Origin: Gonapodya prolifera JEL478
Lineage: Eukaryota; Monoblepharomycota; Monoblepharidomycetes; Monoblepharidales; Gonapodyaceae
NCBI GenBank assembly: GCA_001574975.1
Contig: KQ965836.1
Span: forward strand, 8,548-72,547
Length of the DNA: 64,000 bases
Reading direction: 5' to 3'
The notes beneath the pieces were generated by a model. That model searched no databases and was not told the DNA's origin. It saw nothing but the letters and a program-made list of their open reading frames with translations. The position numbers were made by a program, and so were the translations under genes. How positions within the stretch are numbered: the first letter of the stretch is position 1; each line of letters opens with the position of its first letter. Below are positions 32,294 through 43,909 of this stretch, piece after piece.

Positions 32294-33955
32294 CTACAGC
32301 TTTCCATCCCGGTCAAGTTTCTTCTTCTCCTCCACCTGCTCCCAGCTGAGACCGTGGAGACCCGCTTCGAACCCTGATTTTCCGACACCTTTTGCGAGCG
32401 AAAACATAGGAAAATAGGGTATTATCGAGTTAGACGGGATCACACATCACTGAAACGGCACGCGACGTGGTATCCAAACAACACTCACCCCACTTCCGCA
32501 CCTCCCGCTTCAAAGTGACAAACACCTGGCTCACACCGTGGGCTCCTACGACGCGGTAGCCATGGCCAGCGCCTTCAGAGTCTACATTTGAAGCGAGCAC
32601 GGAAGGTTTAACACCTCAGTCCTTAACCGACTTGCAGATCTCCTCCTCCCACCTTCAAACCAGATAATGTCGCCCGCGCCAACGTTGCGGTTGGGCGGGT
32701 TACCTTCCGTGACTTGGAATTGGGCGCGGCCGGGGCCGAGGAATGTTGTCCAGTTGACGTACTTGCTGTAGAGTATAAGATGTCATCGAAATACGTGGTC
32801 AGACGGCATCGAAAAGTGGTCAGACGGCTCAAGGCAGGTCACAACGCACCTGTACGCCGGGTGCAAGGGGGCCGTGAGGGTCGGAACGGCGTCACAGAAA
32901 GAAATTGCTGGGGTGTAAAAGAAAAAATCGCATGTTAAATATGAGAAAACAAAGCCGCATTATTCGCCAAAGTATTATCGCGTGTCACAGATGGAACGCA
33001 AAGTCACATATACCCCCCGCCCCCTCCCCCCCTTGTGCTATTCCCCTCGGCGTAGGATCATTCGCGGACAGCCTCGGGCTCGCTGCTATCGACCCTCCCA
33101 CACACACCACACACCCCTTCCGCCCGTGCCCCCGGACACATACCCAAAGTCTCGTACGGCGTCGACGCAACAACATCCGCTCCTTTGAGCTTCCAAAGAG
33201 AGTCCAACTTTCCCACGGCATGGTCATCGCTAACAGCGGACCCCCCGGCGGGCGTGACAACAAGGGCAGTGAATCGAAAGTCCTCGGACACGTTGGTGCG
33301 GTCCTTGGGAAGAGTGAAAAAGGACGATGGGGAGATGGCGTTCTTGATCAGCGCCAGTGCGAGAACGGGGGATCCCTTGTTGGCTGCAAGAGTCGCGTGA
33401 GATGACGAGGGCGAGGGGACGTGGAAGAATCCGCCGGCTGTGAACGTGGTGGTGGCCTTGGCAGGAGTTTTGACGGAGAGTGTACCGCGCAGGACGAGAA
33501 GGTACAAGGGGGAGGGGAACGCGTCGATCTGAGACGATGCGGGTGGTGTGGACCAACCAATGTCAGACACCAACGCCGCGGGCAGTTGAGAACTCAAACG
33601 TACCGGAATGGCTTGTTTGTCGTCGAGTCTTGGGAGTGAAAATGCAGGTGATTGTCAAACGCGAAGTCCATCACATGAATTGGTGGAGATAGCACAACAT
33701 CTGGCACTGACTTGAAGAAGACTGCATTTGCAAGCGGTTCACCCTTGCTGAGACCCTAGTCATGAACACTTTTGCAGCACGCGTGTCCGTGTGAGCATCG
33801 CGCTGCGCACTCACCATCTCTCTGCCGTAGACGGGATGGAAGTCGAAGAGCACGGGCTCCGGCATGAACGATCCGCTGGCGCCGTCCAGTCGCAACATCG
33901 GAAACGCTCTCTCCTCCATCTTCGGTGCCACGTTCACGCCGCCAATGTCGGCCAT
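32294..33955 (-). CDS. Cupin-like two-domain protein
   Basis: The proposed start is the ATG at 33955 (MADIGGVNVAPKMEERAF). Exons continue through VLFDFHPVYGREM, MDFAFDNHLHFHSQ and a strand-rich domain, FPSPLYLLVLRGTLSV, TAGGFFHVPSPSSSHATL and GSPVLALALI, which resembles the first cupin motif region. A later block, KYVNWTTFLGPGRAQF then NVGAGDIIWFE spliced to DSEGAGHGYRVV, resembles a second cupin barrel. It ends in KREVRKW and GFEAGLHGLSWEQVEEKKKL, with the stop at 32294-32296. Cupins are metal- or sugar-binding beta barrels with diverse roles; no specific activity can be assigned. About five introns are present. It lies tail to tail with the Sel1 gene and head to head with the SWIRM gene. 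Confidence 0.5.
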
Positions 33956-34970
33956 CGCTGGGAATTGTTTTCGGAACCAAATGAACCGATTCCGCTTGGA
34001 CAACGCCGCGGGCTGCGAATCCGCGGACTCTCGCTGCAATTGATTATCTAGCCAGCTTTCAGCTTCAGTAACTAGTAGTTATACAATGCATCTCACTGCA
34101 TCGCACGCCTGTCTGCATCCCTCACCGGGTGTGCGTTCCCCGGCTCCGTGTCAAACAGTGCTCCACCCCCCAATTTCACAAGCCGTGAGAAATTCTCCAA
34201 TATTTTGGTAGTGGAAGTGGTAAATAAAACTTATCTTGCACAAACCGCAGAGCTGCATTAGCACCAATTGGCCGGACGATGAGTTTATGACTATTAGCGA
34301 GAAGATAATAAAAATATTAACGCTAACTCTTCATGACTTTTGGTGATGCGGGTTGGGAGCATCACCAAGGATCTTGCGGGCCTGGATGGGCCACGGTGGT
34401 GTTCGGGTGTTCCTTCACCCATTTGAATTCAACCCAAAAGAAACACAAACTGGGAAGTCCGCGAGACACGGTCCATCTTTCGCACAGCGTGAGTTGACGG
34501 GCGATGCATCGTGAATTTTCATCACTCGCGGTGGATTCGCTCCTCCTTCATGTCCCCCAACAAGACGGGGTTTCGGGGTTGGAGGTGAACATGCTCAGAC
34601 CATCAAAGCGGGGAAACTGCGCATCGATGACACCACAATGACTGCGATGAATCATGATGTCGACCCTGCGAGCGCTCGTGGGATGATTTTTTCGCAAAAC
34701 GGAACCAATAGAGAGTGTGTGTTTCCTCCCCTCAGATCGGAGGCACGAATCGCTGATGAATGCTCCATCGCTGGAATTGTACGCCATTCACGTGGATTCA
34801 CTCGGATACATTGGCGTGCATTCCTGTTTCTGGAGGGTGTTCAGTGTGCCACCTCGGGAAAACTCCCAGGAACCGTCACATCATCAATCACCCGATCTGC
34901 ATCAGTTGGCGAGACACTTATGTTTAATCCACCATTTTTATCCCACCTACACAGGCGTCACCTGGGCGCC
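33956..34970. other. Divergent promoter region between cupin-like and SWIRM genes
   Basis: About 1 kb separates the two divergent start codons. The stretch 34080-34330 is AT-rich with runs such as aaaaatatt. A pyrimidine-rich acceptor-like site (cacctacacag, about 34953) lies just before the SWIRM start, so an upstream non-coding or short first exon is possible. Confidence 0.4.
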
Positions 34971-36989
34971 ATGGCAGCCCCGCACGACCCCCCTCACTCC
35001 CTGCCGCCTCTTGGCATAACCCCACTATCAGAACTTCCTCCGAACGACGCACACTCCGCACTGCACCAGCACCAGCCTTCGCTCATGCACATGCACATGA
35101 ACGCCTCCTCTTTTCCCCTTCGCCGCCCCTCGTCCGCGCCGCCGTCGCGCGCTCGCTCGCCATCGCAGGCGCAGACGCAGGGGTCTGAATACCAGCGATC
35201 AGATTCGCCAGCTCCACGCGACAGCTCCCCGCACTTGCACACCCGCAAGGCGCTGACCCCGCACCGGTCCATTCCGCGAAACTCGTCCACGGCCAGATCG
35301 GCTGCAGGGAGTTTGGCCGGATCACCGAATCCATCTACCCTCCGTGCGTCCATGGACTTTGGCGAGCGAGTAAGGGAAAGGGACGACGAGAATATGGAGG
35401 ACGCGCAGGAGCAGGACGTACCTGCGTCCGACGCGTCCGTTCTTGCCGATGCGGATGACGACGCGTCCAGGAGGGGAAGCTTTGGCGGTATGGTGGGGCT
35501 TGCCGATGACGAAAACGAACATTCACATTCTGCGGCGCCGGCGCCGGCGGCGATTGCGTACCACCCGTACATCTCCAATTCTGTGACGAAAATCCGGTCG
35601 ACGTTGTCACTCCAAGGAAGGGAAGAAGGATTCGCTCACGAGTCGAACTCAAAACCCTGGGGCGTCCACGCTGCGTCTGGAATCCCGCCTCACGCACCGC
35701 CACCACCACACGCGCTTGCCCCGGGCTACCGGCGCAGCTGGGACCCCAATCAGTTGGGGCTTGCGACCAGCGACTCGATCAATCTGGATGTATTCTCGGT
35801 ATTCAAGACGAACCCCCGGGCGCTCCTCCAGGCGCATGCGAGGTCACCGCGGCGCAACGACACTGGATACGATCAGGCAGGGGCGGATCCGTGGCTCTCG
35901 TCGCGCCGCAACTCGGGAGAGTACAGTGGAGCTCCGCCGACCAAGCTTCGCCGCACACTCTTTCCGGCAACGCGAGCGTCCTCACCCTCTAGCCAAAACG
36001 ATGATAGTTCGATCGAACTTCCCCGGGGAAGACCGCGTGGGCGTCCTCGGACGAGGGGCAAGGCTACGCCTCAGGGCTTTGCTGGGGGCGGTGGCAGTGG
36101 TGTGCATCTCTCTGCATCTGCACCGGCCACGTCTGGGTCATGGCCGATTCATTCTCAGCAGCAGCAGCATGCGAATGCGCACTCTCGGCACGAAGCACGG
36201 TCTCCGGGAGGTACCTTGGGGCTCCCGAGCCGCTCCCTCCGAGCGCGCCCGACTCGTTCGTACGGTGAAGAAATTTCGACCATCTCCGAGGAAGATGACG
36301 ACGACGTTTCGGATCTTACTTCAGAAGGCGACGTGGGAGGAGCTACTGATTCGGATGTGGATATGGGTTCTGCGAGATCTGGGTCGCCGGCTCCGTCCAC
36401 AGATCTCGATTTGGAGACGGGTGACGATATGGATGCGGGATCGAGGCAAGGGAAACGGAGGAGAGACGCACTCGAAGGCTTGGAGAGGTTCGACCCTGAG
36501 GGAAGATACCGAGTTCCTGAAGGCGCACCCCTGATTGTGTGGAGAGGTGAGAAGATTGCGCGCTCTTCTGATGGAGTAGTTCTGCAACTGACTTTATCGA
36601 CGACGCAACCCAAAGGCGTCCCACGTCCTCCGCCTCCATCATCTCTCTCAAGCCTTCTGTCGCCGGAAGAAATCGACGCGTGTGCTGTCCTTCGAATTCG
36701 CGTGGAGCAGTACCTGCATGCCAAACGTGTTATGGTGAGGCAAGGGCGACGGGGGTGGTTCAAGAAAACGGCAGCAAAACGATGGTTTCGGATGGACGTG
36801 AACAAAACCGGAAAGTTATATGGTGAGGTGCAATGTCATGTTTTCGATTGTTGCACAATTCCCCATACCGTACCTTGCGGAACAGATTGGTTTGTGCAAC
36901 TCGGTTGGATACCCTCGCCACCCCCCGTCAATACCCCTGCATATGCAACAGCTGCCCCGGCGGGAAATACCACTGAGACAGGCTGGTGA
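34971..36989 (+). CDS. SWIRM-domain chromatin protein with AT-hook (FUN19/Laf-like)
   Basis: Exons 34971-36822 and 36886-36989 give 1956 nt, or 651 residues. The N-terminal ~500 residues are Ser/Pro/His-rich and disordered, with a basic GRPRGRPRTRGK segment (about residues 345-360) that is a tandem AT-hook, followed by an acidic EEDDDDVSD stretch. The C-terminus is a SWIRM domain: LSPEEIDACAVLRIRVEQYL, AKRVMVRQGRRGWFKKTAAK, FRMDVNKTGKLYDWFVQLGW. The DVNKT and YDWF-GW features match the fungal FUN19/Laf1/Laf2 subgroup, which associates with histone deacetylase complexes and silent chromatin. The intron falls inside the tyrosine-aspartate junction of the SWIRM, and the frame is restored exactly. 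A nuclear role is inferred from domain content. Confidence 0.82.
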   Translation: MAAPHDPPHSLPPLGITPLSELPPNDAHSALHQHQPSLMHMHMNASSFPLRRPSSAPPSRARSPSQAQTQGSEYQRSDSPAPRDSSPHLHTRKALTPHRSIPRNSSTARSAAGSLAGSPNPSTLRASMDFGERVRERDDENMEDAQEQDVPASDASVLADADDDASRRGSFGGMVGLADDENEHSHSAAPAPAAIAYHPYISNSVTKIRSTLSLQGREEGFAHESNSKPWGVHAASGIPPHAPPPPHALAPGYRRSWDPNQLGLATSDSINLDVFSVFKTNPRALLQAHARSPRRNDTGYDQAGADPWLSSRRNSGEYSGAPPTKLRRTLFPATRASSPSSQNDDSSIELPRGRPRGRPRTRGKATPQGFAGGGGSGVHLSASAPATSGSWPIHSQQQQHANAHSRHEARSPGGTLGLPSRSLRARPTRSYGEEISTISEEDDDDVSDLTSEGDVGGATDSDVDMGSARSGSPAPSTDLDLETGDDMDAGSRQGKRRRDALEGLERFDPEGRYRVPEGAPLIVWRGEKIARSSDGVVLQLTLSTTQPKGVPRPPPPSSLSSLLSPEEIDACAVLRIRVEQYLHAKRVMVRQGRRGWFKKTAAKRWFRMDVNKTGKLYGEVQCHVFDCCTIPHTVPCGTDWFVQLGWIPSPPPVNTPAYATAAPAGNTTETGW

Positions 36990-37297
36990 TAAGTCTGGAG
37001 CTGGATGACAATTTTGGGGATGAATGTCGATATTTTCTGCTGGGTTCCACAAACGATAAACAAAAATTCGACGTTGCGCGAAAAAAAGAACGAGGGCAGG
37101 AAGTGCTGGTGTTTGCTATATCCATAACTGATTGTTCATCATGTTGAACCATCGTTGCGAACGCGTGGCGTTTGAAATAAGTATGAACCATAAGTGTAAA
37201 ATAATGCTCATCGGCGTGTGATGTTTTACTGTAATAAAACAAAATGTGAAGTAAAGGAATTGTTTTTAGGGAGAGCTCGATTTGGTTTGGTGGAAAT

Positions 37298-38803
37298 ATG
37301 CGGAGTACATCGATGTTTCCCTTCTCCCAGATGCCCGATGAGCTTCAGATCCATCTCTTCCAATTCTTGCATCATTACCCAAGAACGCTGGAAGCGTGTC
37401 GTTTGACCTCGAGACGGTTCGAACAGCTAGCAACTCCACACTTTTTTCGAGATCTAAAACCCCGTACACTCGACCACATGCATCATCTCGTGGAAATACT
37501 CTCGCACACTGTCCTGCTATCGAATACGGGGTCCGAGAAAGGGGAAATGGCTGCAGCAGCTCGAGCAAGGGCGATTGCTCGATCTGTCCGCAAACTTGAC
37601 TTTCGGCTGATCAGTGGACCTATTTCTGCATCGCCAGAAAACGGTGACCTTATTGCGAGCGCATGTAGGTCCGTGGACATGGCGCTGCTGGAGGCTCTGG
37701 CATTTCCCGAATTCATTTCGGAAGGCCATATTACCATGGTGGAGACAATACTAGAAAGAATTGCAGAGCTTGGGACGTCGATAAAATCCCTGGGCTTGCC
37801 GAATGCGGAGGCAATGCAGAGCAATACAACTCGAACCGCAGTCCAAGCGATCCTTCCCCGCCTGACCAAATTGGCCATAGATTTCGAATCCCCAACGGTC
37901 GGAAATGGAGGTGATCCTCTCACCATGGGCTCATTCAATCGCCTCGCGGTTCTTGATATTGCGGCGTGGAGGGGAACATACGGACACTCAACCAATCACA
38001 CCGCCGAATGGCGATACCTCATCCCACAGTTTGTAAACCTGACAAGCTTCAGCGTCATTGCGCGCGACATGTCAACATCGTTTGGGGAGCATGAATTGTC
38101 AATGCTCTTTGACCATGCCCCAGGTCTCAAGCGGTTATTCTTGGACACACTGGACCAGAGAGTGGTGGGAGTGATTGCCAAAAAGGGCGCCAACCTTGAA
38201 AGCTTGTATCTGTGTGGCGCCTCCGTTGGAGTATTTGAGGTTGTGGGGAACTTACGGAATTTGTCGAACTTCGGGTACATCTACACGGCTGGGAATCATA
38301 TGGCGGTTGGAGACAATGAGCATTTTCGAAAAGCTTTTGGACAGGGCAAACTTCTGGCGCTAGAGCTACGGCCGGATTCGAGTCGCTGGCAACATCACAT
38401 AAAGTTCGTATTAACTGGAAACCCTTCCCTTAAGCGACTATGGATTGGATCATCCCTGCGTCGTGACATCAAAGTTTTCAGCGCGGCTTGGGAAGCGCTG
38501 CGAGAAGGAAGCAACCCGTCATTGCGTTGCCTCCGTCTGCCTCGCCTGGAAATGACCCGTGAAGCGTTTGAATTGGAGCTTGCCGGATTGTGTAAGGTTG
38601 CAGGAGATCTGGAGCTGGTTTGGGTCACACTGCAAGACGAATCTCCGTATACCTATGAAAGAAGGGACCAAGGAGGAGTTCCAGTCGACGGGACATCGTT
38701 GAGACGGTTGGTAGGCAACAGAAAGTTGCTTTGGGACAGCCGAGACATGCTTGATCCCAACCATTTGCCATTTGTCTCTGATCTGTTTGAGGAAGACGAG
38801 TGA
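37298..38803 (+). CDS. F-box protein with leucine-rich-like repeats
   Basis: A single 1506-nt exon encodes 501 residues. The N-terminus carries an F-box: FSQMPDELQIHLFQFLHHYP then LEACRLTSRRFEQLATPHFF, with the Pro-Asp-Glu-Leu and Cys-x-x-Thr-Ser-x-x-Phe positions of the fold. The rest is built of irregular leucine-rich segments (LTKLAIDFES, NLTSFSVIARDM, LESLYLCGASVGVF, LKRLWIGSS, LRCLRLPRLEM), as in fungal F-box/LRR proteins. Such proteins are substrate receptors of SCF ubiquitin ligases through Skp1; the substrate is unknown. No introns are seen, unlike most neighbours. Confidence 0.8.
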   Translation: MRSTSMFPFSQMPDELQIHLFQFLHHYPRTLEACRLTSRRFEQLATPHFFRDLKPRTLDHMHHLVEILSHTVLLSNTGSEKGEMAAAARARAIARSVRKLDFRLISGPISASPENGDLIASACRSVDMALLEALAFPEFISEGHITMVETILERIAELGTSIKSLGLPNAEAMQSNTTRTAVQAILPRLTKLAIDFESPTVGNGGDPLTMGSFNRLAVLDIAAWRGTYGHSTNHTAEWRYLIPQFVNLTSFSVIARDMSTSFGEHELSMLFDHAPGLKRLFLDTLDQRVVGVIAKKGANLESLYLCGASVGVFEVVGNLRNLSNFGYIYTAGNHMAVGDNEHFRKAFGQGKLLALELRPDSSRWQHHIKFVLTGNPSLKRLWIGSSLRRDIKVFSAAWEALREGSNPSLRCLRLPRLEMTREAFELELAGLCKVAGDLELVWVTLQDESPYTYERRDQGGVPVDGTSLRRLVGNRKLLWDSRDMLDPNHLPFVSDLFEEDE

Positions 38804-38879
38804 TTAATGTTTGGCGGCACTCTTAGATAAGAAACTCCTCCAGATAATTTTAGGTGAAAATACTTCGATATTATAGTTT

Positions 38880-39950
38880 GCTTTTGAAACTAGTATAGGT
38901 GGTGGTGTAGGACAAATAGCGATCAAATAGCTTTGTCGATCGAGACAGCTGGGAGGGAGACACGTCGAGGACCTCAAGGCTGCCGGGGTGTTTGTGGGAA
39001 CAAATGGAAACACTTCGACTGTGATTATCCCCCCTCAATTTTCTCCTTACGTGTCCCTTGGTACGACACCACGCAATAACCACACTGACACCTTGAAACA
39101 AGGATCCATCTCAATGCGACCCTCCCCGCGGGCAAACCTTCCGCGACCTCCTCCGACCTCCCAACTGCGAGAAGCGCTTTGTCCTCCAAGAAGAAGTGCC
39201 CGAGACCTGACGAGGTCTGCCCCGCGTCGAAAAGCTGTCCCGTTGTGTTAATCATGCGGTGGTTCGAGTTGGCAAGGGAGGAGAGGTAGCTTGGGGTGAT
39301 CTTTCCTGTGAGAAGGCCCGACGTTAGTGGGGCGCGAGGAATGATGGCGACGGACTTGGAGTGGGCGAGAGGGAGGTGGAGTTGACATTTGGAGTGGTTG
39401 AGGTGGCAGTGTTTGGTAGATGGTAGCTGAGCACAAAGAGCAGTTTAAGGGAGGAACAAGAGAGAGGAGGGGCGGAGATGTAACGAGAAGTACCGATCAG
39501 CTCCAACTGGGTGACGACGCTCTCATATAACATGCCATTTCTTGCTGCGGTGGTGCTCCCCTCCGATGCAACCACATGCCTCATCGCGTGCTCTCTTTAT
39601 CTGCCATCAGACAATCCGAGACCGGGCTTACCGGACCACAAACGCATATTTGTTCTCCTTTTGTTTTCGCGTCCCTCGAAGCTCGCTACCCACTTTATCA
39701 ATCGGCGTCAATTCGTCATTGGCCAAACCACCTCCAAGCAATACACCGCCTCTTTGTACGTCTCCAGCCTGACTCCGAAAAAATGTTGCAACCCATACTC
39801 GTCCCACAGTCTCCGCTGGTCGCCGCCTCCCAAGAAGGGAATATTCAATCTGGATTGACATTTTGCCACTTACACAAGTGCTCCAACGGTGGCTTTTGGT
39901 GCAGACACATGTGCGATTGCAGCTCCGTGGGCAGTCACTGAGACCCATGT
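38880..39950 (-). CDS. Aldo/keto reductase-like locus, incomplete or decayed
   Basis: The minus strand holds pieces typical of the C-terminal half of aldo/keto reductases: SVAIIPRAPLTSGLLTGK (about 39290-39345), then FDAGQTSSGLGHF and ALLAVGRSEEVAEGL, GRVALRWIL (about 39100-39150), then VSVVIAW-RTK and LEVLDVSPSQLS in another frame. The N-terminal half (39450-39950) has weaker fragments such as SVVTQLELIGT. The catalytic Asp-Tyr-Lys-His set was not located with confidence. Fragments fall in different frames; some changes may be introns, but the lack of good splice sites suggests a gene in decay. If active, it would reduce aldehydes or ketones with NADPH. Confidence 0.4.
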
Positions 39951-41598
39951 CGCATCACCCGGATCAGCACGCACAGGAGATTCACATTCCGTTCGTCATT
40001 CCTCGAAGAAGACAGCGCATCGGATTCGACAGAGGCTGATGGCGCTCAAGCTTCACGACCTCACCTTCAACCACAGGGTCAGAGGGTCCGCCACCGCGTC
40101 AGAAACTAATTTCAGGTCGATATATTAGGCATTTTTAGTCGCTATTTCGAATCTGAAAATCCGTTTTGACAGATGCAGTTTATTGGTTGTGAGCGGAGGT
40201 GCACCCAATGTGTGGGGGGACAGAGCACTCGCTCTCTCTCACAGCGGTAAGTGCACTGCGCCCGCCGCGTCGCCCTATCCACCTTTGGTTGGAGCTCTTC
40301 ATCTGGGCACACCGGCACTGACACACATTGCCGCCTGTCCATCACCGTATCCGCCAACCCTACGATGTGCATCCAGAGAGGAAACAAATTGAAGCAGACC
40401 AGTAGTGGTCACCGATGAGTGACAGTTGCGCAGGTCACCAACACGACTGAGTATGAAGATTGGTGTGGACCTGGGTGGCAGGTGGACATTTTGCAACCTG
40501 GTGCATCACGTTAAGGGCTTTGAGATATTCTGTGCAGACTTTGTTCCTGGACTTGGAAGCGCGGAAGCGCTCTTTGGAAGCGTGGATGAGCGTTTACATT
40601 CGAGGACATGGAGCGGATTTCAATGGGCGTCGCAATACTATTTATCACTGGTGCAATCATGGATCGATGACCTCTATAAGCTGGTCCGTCGATTTTACTA
40701 TTCAAAGGAAGGAAGGCGCTGAATAGTGATTGTGATCATTTGCGTTTGTGTTGGGAGTCTTGTTGCAACCGTGCCCCACGCTGGGGTTCAGTTCTTTCTT
40801 TTTCTATTGGCTTGTTAGAAATGGGTGGCTGATAAAGAAAGCCCTGATTCCTTTGATTGTTTCGATTGTTGTTGGAACCAGTGAGTCACGCGAAACGCTT
40901 GAACATTCCCTAATGATGACATAATCATGCCACTTGATGACAGTGTGTCGCATGGACAGTACGTTACTGCTCGAAATCCCTGGTGCTCTGCTTGCAATAC
41001 CTGGTTTCTTTGCTGCGATCACCACCACAATCGTTGTCTTTTGCACAGCGGCTGCGGTCTAAATCCCCGCACCATCTCTTGCTGAGAGGATTTTGGGACC
41101 GGTTCCTTCTGACCTGTTCTCCAATGAAATCCAACATTCAATTCAGCAAGAAGCAGTACCCATGGAACAGAGGACGTGCCTGATGTTGGCAGTCAAGGCC
41201 CAATTGGAGGTTTGCATCCCAGATTACTCTTGCGATCTTCTTCAGTTGTCGAGTGCGAACTGATGTCTTCTTCTGCATCTCTACCGCTCAAAAGCTTGTG
41301 ACATCAAGAGCTTCGGGGCAGGACAAGACCTACATGGACGCTGCTTGGCAGCATCTAAACAGAGTATGCCGCGTGATCAGAGCATTTGTTGCTTAGAAGA
41401 GCCTGCCGTGTGATGAGAGCACGTTTGCTGCTTAGGAAACATCTCTCACCGCGGAACGCCTGATTAATGTAATGCTGTTCTTTCCGAATATCTTCATTCT
41501 CCACTCTCTCGATAGGAGTTCTGCCTGACGGCTGAACTCTGATCAAGTGACACGGCCCGCTTCGACACTCCACGCGCACCACCACTTGCACACGGGCG
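39951..41598. other. Intergenic region without recognisable gene
   Basis: No supported gene is present. Short open frames at 40426-40726 and 40983-41183 lack family similarity or splice logic. A two-copy ~40-bp direct repeat lies at about 41362-41440. Confidence 0.4.
41362..41440. repeat. Two ~40-bp direct repeats
   Basis: The phrase tgccgcgtgatcagagca...ttgttgcttag is followed directly by tgccgtgtgatgagagca...ttgctgcttag. The repeats lie about 160 bp upstream of the spermidine-synthase-like start, so they sit in its promoter region. Confidence 0.7.
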
Positions 41599-43909
41599 AT
41601 GCCGAGCCAGCAGCGGCGCAGGGGTGGCGCGAAGGAGGGCAGGGACGGCGCGGACGGCGGAGCGAATAATTCAAAGGCAGGGTCGCGACAGGGAGGCGAC
41701 ACATCGTCCACCCCCGCAGCCACCACGAAAACACCCGCCACCCAGCCCTTTACCGCGACCCGCGCCCAGCAGGCGTTTGGATTTGCGGCCGTGTCGCTGG
41801 TCCTCGCCATTCAATTCCGGGGCATCGTCACAACATTCCCGCACATGGTCGCGCCCTGGTTCGGATCCCTCCTCGCACGAATGGGCGTCATGCAGACCTG
41901 CATCTTTGTCGGGCTTGTCTGCTGGTCCGGCACCTACGCCCACTTCTACACGAAGCAGGCATCCCTCCGCGCCCAGGACCTGATCGAGCCCACCATGTGG
42001 CTCTGCATCGCCTTCTCGGCCGTTCTCGCAGCGTCGCCGCAACTCCTGGACCTAGGATTCGCCGTCGGGAACGCCGTGGCCGACTGGACCGGCTCGCCAC
42101 GTCACGGGGCATACACTGTGCACATCTTTTCAACCTTTCCCCTCGTGGGGCTGGTCGGGGCCCTCGCGGGCATCGCGCAATTCCTGGCGCTGCGTCTGGG
42201 CAGGACGTACAAGAGCAAAGCGGGCGCCTTCACGGCCGTGTCGGGTGCCACGGGCCTCGTCATTTGGCTAATGGTGGTCCCGAAAAGAGCTTCAGCGACC
42301 CGTGCCATCGTCGCACTCGACCAAATCACCTATATGATCACGGCTGTCACGGGAGCGTTTCTTCTGCTGGCGTTTGCCGACTTGTGGTTCAAGAACTCCG
42401 AACGGTCTGCTTCTGCCGCAGCATCTCCGCCGACGTCTGGACCCGACGCAACGACAACACCTGATCAAGCACCCCAAACTCTACCAACGCCGCCGCAAGA
42501 ACCTTCCCGCGGCCTCACCATCACGACCAAAATCCCCTTCCTCACACTCATCTTTGGTCTGCTGTGGTACAACTCCAACGCGCACCCGCACTTCCAACCT
42601 GGCGTCGTGCCGGTAAGAAAGCTTCCTGCGTCCGCCCAGAGTCACCCGCTGGCGCACTCACCCGCCCCTTTTCGAACTTCCGAAAGCACGTCCACAACCC
42701 CGACGCAAACTCAACCTACACCATCCTCGCCCGCTTCGAATCCGTCACGGGGTACGTCTCCACCATCCACCTCCCGTCGCGCTCCGCCACCATTATGCGC
42801 GCTGGGCACTCCATTATCGGCGGGGAAGCCGAGTCGCCTGATCCTGGGTTTCCGAGCGAGACGGTATTTCCGGCGTTTCATTTGCTCGAGCTGGGCCGGC
42901 TTGTTGAAACTCCCACCCGCGCTCCTCGGGGCGCTGAACGGGGGTTGGTGATTGGTCTGGGCCCCGGTACCGCCGCAAAGGGACTCGCGAGTTTCGGTGT
43001 GAAGGTGGATGCTGTGGAAGTGGACCCTGCCGTCGTGGACATGGCGCGGCGGTTCTTTTCCCTGGACTCGGCCAATGTGTCCGTCAAGGTGCGCGACGGG
43101 CGGGAGTTCCTCGGCAGGGCGCCCAAGGGCGTCTACGACTACGTCGCGCACGACGTGTTCACGGGCGGCGACGCACCCGGCAACTTGGCCACCGTGGAGG
43201 CCCTGCTGAGCGTGCGGAGGGTGATGAAGAGGGACGGGGTGTTGACGCTGGTGAGCGCGGGCGGGGGACGGGTGAAGGGTCCGGTCCGTTGTGCAGCGAC
43301 GTGCTAACATACCGTCAAACTGGATCCGGAAGAACACGGTGGTCGTAAGCCCTTCCCCAATGTTCACCTCGATCGCGGCCACAATCGCGCACGTGTTCCC
43401 TTACGTGCGGTGCTTTCGAGACGACGTGGGCGGGAGCACGCAGGGCGGGTTGCGGAATCACGTGAGTCGTTCTCCCACTTTTCAACAACCGCTCGTGAGT
43501 CGAGTCTCCTTACCCTCGAACCGAACCCCGAACCACCCCACCCCAGATATTCCTCGCGTCCGCATACCCTCTCCGCCTCCGCGCCGCCTCAGAGCTCGAC
43601 TTTGGCAACTCCGAGGCCCGACGGCTGGTGCTCACGCAGTATAACCGGTGGGAAGTCGACCTGACCCCCGCGCTCGCCACCGTGACGCGGCCGCCCCGGG
43701 TCGCGCCCAGCGCGAAAGAGGCCGAGTACGCCGAGCACGTGAAGTCCCGGTTCGGCGTGACGGTCCCAGAGCCGGACAAGACCCGCCGCAAGGGGCGGGT
43801 GATCACGGACGAGGACTTGCTCACGGAGGATGAGAGGGTGGAGTTGGCGGACGAGCACTGGAAGGTGATGCGGAAGATGTTTGGGGCGGAGTTTTGGTGG
43901 AATTATTGA
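41599..43909 (+). CDS. Membrane-anchored spermidine-synthase-like methyltransferase-fold protein
   Basis: Exons 41599-42612, 42687-43250, 43297-43461 and 43547-43909 all join in phase 0, giving 2106 nt (701 residues). After a charged cytosolic head, about six to seven hydrophobic spans follow (for example FGFAAVSLVLAIQF, LIEPTMWLCIAFSAVLAA, FPLVGLVGALAGIAQFLAL, ITYMITAVTGAFLLLAFADL). The soluble C-terminal half has a Rossmann methyltransferase/aminopropyltransferase core: GLVIGLGPGTAAKGLASFG, VDAVEVDPAVVDMARRFF, YDYVAHDVFTGGDAPGNL. The acidic residue after beta-2 (EVDP) and the DVFTGG loop match the spermidine/spermine synthase family. Fungal proteins with this TM-plus-synthase architecture are known but uncharacterised. 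The true substrate cannot be read from sequence. Confidence 0.75.
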
